DNA of 36,473 nucleotides from Lentisphaerota bacterium (GTDB lineage Bacteria; Verrucomicrobiota; Lentisphaeria; Victivallales; SZUA-371): NCBI GenBank assembly GCA_003246475.1, contig QKAL01000071.1, positions 1 to 36,473 of the forward strand, read 5' to 3'. Shown piece by piece: positions 32,095 to 36,473 of this stretch (position 1 is its first letter; each line of letters starts with the position of its first letter). The notes under the pieces were generated by a model. It saw only the letters and a program-made list of their open reading frames with translations, ran no database searches and was not told where the DNA came from. The position numbers and the translations under genes were made by a program.

Positions 32095-34425
32095 TTATTT
32101 CGCCGCTTCCTGGAATTCCGGCATCGAGCCGAAACTTCGCCTCAACGCCTCTCGCTGACTTTCGGTGGCCTGGTTTATTTCCTGTTTGAAAAACTCTACG
32201 GCAAAAAGAGAAAATTCCTTGTGCCATGCCTCGGATGGACTGAGGTTTTTTATCTTGTTTGAAAACAATCCCTGCGTCATTAGAAAAAAGAAGTAACCGT
32301 CCTCATCATCAATCAGCTTTCCCGCCTTATTGGCTAACTGACGGATAATACGGAGCGGTAAATCATTGATGCTGATCTTCCCTGCATCGTCGCCGCTAAG
32401 TGTCTTTCCCTCAAGTACGCCGTTTCTGATATTACGGATGATGATCATGTCGCCGACACTGATCTCAATATTGGTCCCGGCCAAAGTTTCACCACCGTTA
32501 TATACATCGTTATGAATAATTTGTCCTTTTTTAATTCCCTTCTGCATCATTTTCAACCATTCCAGCAGCCGATTGGAGGCCTCATATTCGGCGGGAGTAG
32601 CGTTTTCCGGCAACGGCTTGACATCTCTGATCGCCTTTCCAAGCAAAGCCAGCGCCTGGTCATAATTGTTTTTCAGCAGACGGGACACTACTTCCCGACG
32701 GATATTAATCTGTTCTATATTGCATTTTTCAAGGAACTCGCGTTCCCGTTTCCTCAGCATTTCCTGCTGCTGGGCATTTGCCGCGGCTTGGTCAACGGCG
32801 GCCTCTACCACTACTGCCTTTTGAAGTTTTTTCTCTTCAAGCTTCCGTTGCTTTTCCAAAACATTTTTCTCAAGCGCCTGAAAATACTTTTCTTCCTTCG
32901 TTTCTCTGAGCTTGGATACACGCATGGTCTCATCAAGGGGAACAAATATTTTCAACATTTTATGCAACAGTTTCTGTTCGGCGATAGAACCGGGCATCGG
33001 AAAATCTTCGAGGAAATCATCAATGCGCGACAAAACTTCCATTTTTCGTTCCGGATTAGCTTCATAAAAGCTTAAAATACGACTGATCCGCCGCGCATAC
33101 GGTGTATCGGGAACCAATGCCTTATCCTTGGTGGCTGCATGGTTGTTGTTTGCAACGCCTGCCGGAGATATGGTCGTTTTAGTCGGCATTTTGCTGTTAC
33201 CGCTACCGGATATTACGTTAAGGAAAAACGTTACTCCGATCAGGAGCACAAGTATGATTCCCAGTACCAGAAGAACGATTTTGCGCCGCTGGCGTTTTAC
33301 TTCCAGAGATGCGATGCTGTCCAAATCAGCCACGGTCCCGGTCATAACTTTTCCTGTCATCATCCCGGTCAGATGCATATTTATAGTACGCAACTGGGTC
33401 TGCAACTGTTCCCGGGTAGCCGTGACGCTCATGGATAATTTGGTTTGGGTCGGCAACGGCCTGACACCCTGAGTTGCTGTCGGCGGTTTTTTGCCGCGGC
33501 GAACCATGCGGAGGTCATCGACCAGCTGTTCGGCGTCCTGATAGCGGTTCTTGATATTTTTTGCCATCATCTTCTCAATGATCTGTCCGATCGCAATCGG
33601 AATTTCCGGGTTGATCAAATGCGGCGGAACAAGTCGTTCCTCCAGATGTTTCCGCGCGATTTCGGTAGCGGTTCGCCCTTCAAAGGGGAAACGGCCGGTT
33701 ATCAGGTGGTAGAAAGTGGCTCCCAGACTGTAAATGTCGCTGCGACCGTCCATAGGAGCACCAGTGAGGTGCTCCGGGCTGATATACTGAGGCGTGCCCA
33801 TAACCTCATCGCTTTCGGAGTCGTCAGAATCCCCGGCGACTTTGGACAATCCCAGGTCGGCCAGTTTGGCACGGCCATTACGGGTCAGCATGATATTGTC
33901 GGGCTTAATATCGCGGTGAATCAGTTTTGCCTCTTTCCAGGCATAGTCCAGAGCCTCGGCAATCTGCTGAATAATGGTAATTGCCCGATCCACGGGAATG
34001 ATTTTCTCGCGGCGGAGTACCTGCTTCATGGTCTCCCCATCGATATGCTCCATGGCGAAGTAGAAGATGCCCTCATCCTCCCCGACGGCATATGCCTGGA
34101 CAATATGGGGATGGTTGAGTTTAGCCGCTGCGCGTGCTTCCTTGATAAAATTGACGACAAATTCGGCATTGTTGGTGAAATTATCGGCAAGGATTTTAAC
34201 GGCGGCAGGGCGATCCAGAGAGATCTGATGCGCCAGGTAAACTATACCCATGCCGCCCCGCCCCAGCTCTTCGAGAATGATGAAATCCGAAATCACCGCG
34301 CCGGTGGCCAGACGTGAACAGGGAACAGTGACGATTTCTCCGCAATGTCCGCACTGGACATCCGTTCCCATATCACCGTTTTCAACCGCGACTATGCCGC
34401 GACAAAATGGACACTGAAATCGCAT
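32095..34425 (-). CDS. Hanks-type Ser/Thr protein kinase with an N-terminal zinc ribbon
   Basis: The 776-residue protein starts with a zinc-ribbon-like motif (C5-x2-C8 and C25-x2-C28). The kinase domain (about 48-310) is complete: glycine loop LGRGGMG, catalytic Lys77 in AAVKIL, HRDIKPDN (Asp172), a DLG variant of the DFG motif at 190-192 and GTPQYISPEH. A linker leads to one transmembrane helix (about 383-405). The remaining 370 residues should lie outside the cytoplasm; they contain a charged helical stretch (about 520-570) and an unrecognised C-terminal region instead of PASTA repeats. It is the first gene of the series to rdgB. No clear ribosome site precedes the ATG. The FHA protein at 15305-15907 is a possible reader of its phosphorylation, by inference only. 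Confidence 0.93.
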   Translation of the reverse strand: MRFQCPFCRGIVAVENGDMGTDVQCGHCGEIVTVPCSRLATGAVISDFIILEELGRGGMGIVYLAHQISLDRPAAVKILADNFTNNAEFVVNFIKEARAAAKLNHPHIVQAYAVGEDEGIFYFAMEHIDGETMKQVLRREKIIPVDRAITIIQQIAEALDYAWKEAKLIHRDIKPDNIMLTRNGRAKLADLGLSKVAGDSDDSESDEVMGTPQYISPEHLTGAPMDGRSDIYSLGATFYHLITGRFPFEGRTATEIARKHLEERLVPPHLINPEIPIAIGQIIEKMMAKNIKNRYQDAEQLVDDLRMVRRGKKPPTATQGVRPLPTQTKLSMSVTATREQLQTQLRTINMHLTGMMTGKVMTGTVADLDSIASLEVKRQRRKIVLLVLGIILVLLIGVTFFLNVISGSGNSKMPTKTTISPAGVANNNHAATKDKALVPDTPYARRISRILSFYEANPERKMEVLSRIDDFLEDFPMPGSIAEQKLLHKMLKIFVPLDETMRVSKLRETKEEKYFQALEKNVLEKQRKLEEKKLQKAVVVEAAVDQAAANAQQQEMLRKREREFLEKCNIEQINIRREVVSRLLKNNYDQALALLGKAIRDVKPLPENATPAEYEASNRLLEWLKMMQKGIKKGQIIHNDVYNGGETLAGTNIEISVGDMIIIRNIRNGVLEGKTLSGDDAGKISINDLPLRIIRQLANKAGKLIDDEDGYFFFLMTQGLFSNKIKNLSPSEAWHKEFSLFAVEFFKQEINQATESQREALRRSFGSMPEFQEAAK

Positions 34426-34616
34426 AACTGACGAAACTAACTTTTCCCGTTATTATTTCGTATACCCAAGATCCGCTGAACTTATGAAATATACATTTAT
34501 CTTTGTTGAATAAAAGCAAAATTTGTTATTTATTCCAAACTATTCCAACTCGAAAACCGGGCGCGGCGGAACGGCAGAGCGGGAAGTGGCGGCAAAAAAT
34601 TACGGAATAAAGCAAC

Positions 34617-34652
34617 GTTAAAACCCGGCGCGTCACCTCTAAATGACGCGCC
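34617..34652 (-). terminator. Terminator of argC
   Basis: On the minus strand GGCGCGTCA pairs perfectly with TGACGCGCC (9 bp, 8-base loop), followed by GGGTTTTAA. The T run is short, but the stem is strong and sits just after the argC stop. The remaining roughly 190 bases up to the kinase gene contain only a TATTCC direct repeat (10-base period) and no clear promoter. Confidence 0.75.
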
Positions 34653-34661
34653 TAAAGGATT

Positions 34662-35693
34662 TTACAACAGGCCGGCTGATTCCTCGAAGCCCATCCGGAT
34701 GTTCATACACTGAACAGCCTGCCCGGACGCGCCTTTGGTCAGGTTATCGATAACACCGTTAACAATTACCCGGTTGGTATGCTTGTCAAGCGTATAGGAG
34801 ATGTCACAGCAGTTGGACATCGTGACATACTTGGTATCCGCCAGCGTACCAGCGGGCAGAACCCGGACAAAGCGTTCCTTGCCATACGCCTGTTCATAAA
34901 CCGCCGCAATCTTCTCGATCGTGCAGTCCGGCTTGGCTTTGAGGAAAATGGTCGAATTAATTCCGCGGTTGACCGGAACCAGATGCGGCACAAAGTTGAT
35001 CGCCAATTCCGGTATGCCGGCGGCAAACGCCAGTTCCTGCTCGATCTCCGGCAGATGCCGGTGTTTCGATGGCGCATAGCATTTCAAACTTTCATTGCAT
35101 TCCGGGAAGATGTAGGGCAGATCGACTTTACGACCGGCGCCGGACACTCCGCTCATGCTGGAAATGATGATGTCATCGGTATAAACCAGCCCGGCCGCCA
35201 GTAGAGGCGCGGTTGGCAGTATGGAACTGGTAGGATAACAACCGGCGCAGGCAATCAGATTGGCGGAGCGAAGCTTTTCGCGATAGAGTTCCGGCTGACC
35301 GTAAACCGCCTGCTGGAGCATCTCGGGGGACGGATGGTCTTCCTTGTAATACTCCTTGTATTTCGCCGTACTCTTGAGGCGAAAATCAGCGCTGATGTCA
35401 ATAACCTTTACTCCCGCCTGCAACAACGGCAACGCAAACTCGGAAGCCAGTCCGTGCGGCAACGCAAGAAATGCCACTTCGCAGTCGCGGGCAATCTGAG
35501 CCACGTCCGGCGCGGCAAACTTGAGGTTTAAACCAGTAAAACGGGGGAAGACCGTCTCCACTCCCTTGCCGTCATACTGACGGGAGGTAATGACTTTGAT
35601 CTCAACATTGGGATGACGAATCAGCAACCGAATAAGCTCTTCACCCGCGTATCCGGAAGCTCCAACCACGGCCACACTGATCTTTTTGTCCAT
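34662..35693 (-). CDS. argC: N-acetyl-gamma-glutamyl-phosphate reductase
   Basis: The 343-residue enzyme catalyses the NADPH-dependent reduction of N-acetylglutamyl phosphate in arginine synthesis. It has the N-terminal Rossmann motif VAVVGASGYAGEELIRLL, the catalytic cysteine in ACAGCYPTSS, SGVSGAGRK, and NFVPHLVPVNRGI. Length fits type 1 ArgC. AGGAA lies about 13 bases before the ATG, which is long. It follows rpsI after a terminator hairpin and has no other arginine gene beside it in the window. Confidence 0.96.
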   Translation of the reverse strand: MDKKISVAVVGASGYAGEELIRLLIRHPNVEIKVITSRQYDGKGVETVFPRFTGLNLKFAAPDVAQIARDCEVAFLALPHGLASEFALPLLQAGVKVIDISADFRLKSTAKYKEYYKEDHPSPEMLQQAVYGQPELYREKLRSANLIACAGCYPTSSILPTAPLLAAGLVYTDDIIISSMSGVSGAGRKVDLPYIFPECNESLKCYAPSKHRHLPEIEQELAFAAGIPELAINFVPHLVPVNRGINSTIFLKAKPDCTIEKIAAVYEQAYGKERFVRVLPAGTLADTKYVTMSNCCDISYTLDKHTNRVIVNGVIDNLTKGASGQAVQCMNIRMGFEESAGLL

Positions 35694-35724
35694 GATATTA
35701 TTCTATTCCTGTTCTTTGATGTCC

Positions 35725-35755
35725 ATAAAAAATAAAAGCCGGGAAAATCCCGGCT
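35725..35755 (-). terminator. Terminator of the rplM-rpsI operon
   Basis: On the minus strand AGCCGGGA pairs perfectly with TCCCGGCT (8 bp, 3-base loop), followed by TTTATTTTTTA. It lies 28 bases after the rpsI stop. Confidence 0.92.
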
Positions 35756-35782
35756 GTAGAAAACATAGGAAGCAAACGCTGA

Positions 35783-36181
35783 TTAACGCTTCGAGAACTG
35801 GAAACGTTTGCGTGCGCCGGGCTGACCGGGCTTCTTACGTTCCTTGACTCTGGAATCACGCGTCAGCATACCGGCGCTCTTCAGCGCGGAACGCAGCGTC
35901 TCATCACCCTTTTCCAAGGCTCTGGCAATACCGTGACGCAATGCGCCGGCCTGACCGACAACACCGCCACCGGCGATATTGGCCACAATGTCAAACTTGC
36001 CGACAGTGTTGGTCGCCTGGAATGGCTGATTAATGAAACCGATGACGGATTCAATCTTGAAATAATCGGTAAGGCTCTGGCCGTTAACAACGACTTTACC
36101 GGTACCGGGCTTAACTCTTACTCTGGCAATCGAACTCTTTCTACGACCGACCGCCAAAACCTCTTCATTCGCCTTAACCAT
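35783..36181 (-). CDS. rpsI: 30S ribosomal protein S9
   Basis: The 132-residue protein matches S9 (uS9): GRRKSSIARVRVKPGTGKVVVNG, then a central GGGVVGQAGALRHGIARAL segment and the basic tail RKKPGQPGARKRFQFSKR, whose end reaches the ribosomal P-site tRNA. AGAGGT precedes the ATG. It lies 13 bases after rplM, the usual order. Confidence 0.98.
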   Translation of the reverse strand: MVKANEEVLAVGRRKSSIARVRVKPGTGKVVVNGQSLTDYFKIESVIGFINQPFQATNTVGKFDIVANIAGGGVVGQAGALRHGIARALEKGDETLRSALKSAGMLTRDSRVKERKKPGQPGARKRFQFSKR

Positions 36182-36194
36182 AGGTCAACACCTC

Positions 36195-36473
36195 TTAAAG
36201 TGAAATTTTTTCCGGTTTCTGAGCGGCATGCGGATGCTCGGCGCCGGCATATACTTTCAGTTTGCGGAACTGGGCGCGACCAAGTCTGCCGTGCGGCATC
36301 ATGCCCCAGACAGCATCCCGAATCAGGCGCTCAGGATTTTTGGCGCGAACATCTTTGGCAACGGTCTCTTTGAGACCACTGCGCCAACCGCTGAAATTGA
36401 CATATACTTTGTCCGATTCTTTGTTGCCGGTAAAGAAAGCTTTGTCAGCATTGATAACTACAACAAACTTGCC
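36195..36473 (-). CDS. rplM: 50S ribosomal protein L13, partial (5' end beyond the window)
   Basis: The 92 C-terminal residues of L13 are present: VVVINADKAFFTGNK, KVYVNFSGW, then NPERLIRDAVWGMMPHGRLGRAQFRKLKVYAG and EHPHAAQKPE before the TAA stop. The start codon and about 50 residues lie outside the window. The ORF track did not list it because it is open at the edge. Confidence 0.96.
   Translation of the reverse strand, partial: GKFVVVINADKAFFTGNKESDKVYVNFSGWRSGLKETVAKDVRAKNPERLIRDAVWGMMPHGRLGRAQFRKLKVYAGAEHPHAAQKPEKISL

Noticed and set aside
32048-32227. 60-codon N-terminal extension of the metallophosphoesterase in the ORF track
   Set aside because: It overlaps the kinase 3' end, and the family's first strand and metal motif start at ATG32047.
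33445-34317. 290-codon plus-strand ORF over the kinase domain
   Set aside because: Antisense shadow of conserved kinase motifs; composition only.

Overview
The window looks like a chromosomal segment of an anaerobic, Gram-negative bacterium of the PVC group, most likely Lentisphaerota (Victivallis-like). This is inferred from three things: a pseudopilin with an N-terminus of the KFTLIELL type paired with a GntR/LacI-type regulator, an oxygen-sensitive glycyl radical enzyme, and a zinc-ribbon Hanks kinase. No 16S or marker comparison could be run. Nearly all of the sequence is coding and base composition looks even by eye.

Layout. Bases 1-270 hold no convincing gene. 271-11908 (+) holds a TolC-like outer-membrane lipoprotein followed by a 3227-residue adhesin-like protein. 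The latter has an LEDRILFDGA N-terminus, two DUF4347-like domains, three CSLREA-like plus Pmp-like beta-helix modules and a long filamentous tail, and it closes with a clear terminator. 11993-15907 (-) holds an FHA-domain membrane protein, ftsH, a DUF167 protein and an HDOD protein. 16109-19426 (-) holds an AraC regulator that starts with TTG, then a glycyl radical enzyme with a good promoter preceded by a 20-bp-spaced direct repeat. 19662-24999 (+) holds an ApgM-type phosphoglycerate mutase or homoserine kinase, then a probable operon of a GT-C membrane glycosyltransferase, a MarC protein, 6-phosphogluconolactonase and LarC. 25000-26766 is a plastic region: a 32-codon signal-peptide-like ORF with nested hairpins, an unrecognised coiled-coil protein and a decayed IS4-family transposase. 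26767-28531 (-) holds a regulator-pseudopilin pair driven by a perfect-consensus promoter overlapping an inverted repeat. 28711-34425 (-) holds a probable operon of zinc-ribbon Ser/Thr kinase, metallophosphoesterase, membrane-tethered peptide-binding-like protein and rdgB. 34662-36473 (-) holds argC, rpsI and the 3' part of rplM.

How the parts may work together. The TolC-like lipoprotein and the giant protein are probably an export-channel and cargo pair, because the cargo has neither a Sec signal peptide nor an autotransporter barrel. The AraC protein probably activates the glycyl radical enzyme gene beside it. The kinase, phosphoesterase and tethered binding protein could be a sensing module. 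These three are the best candidates here for something little described. All are inferences from sequence and gene order only.
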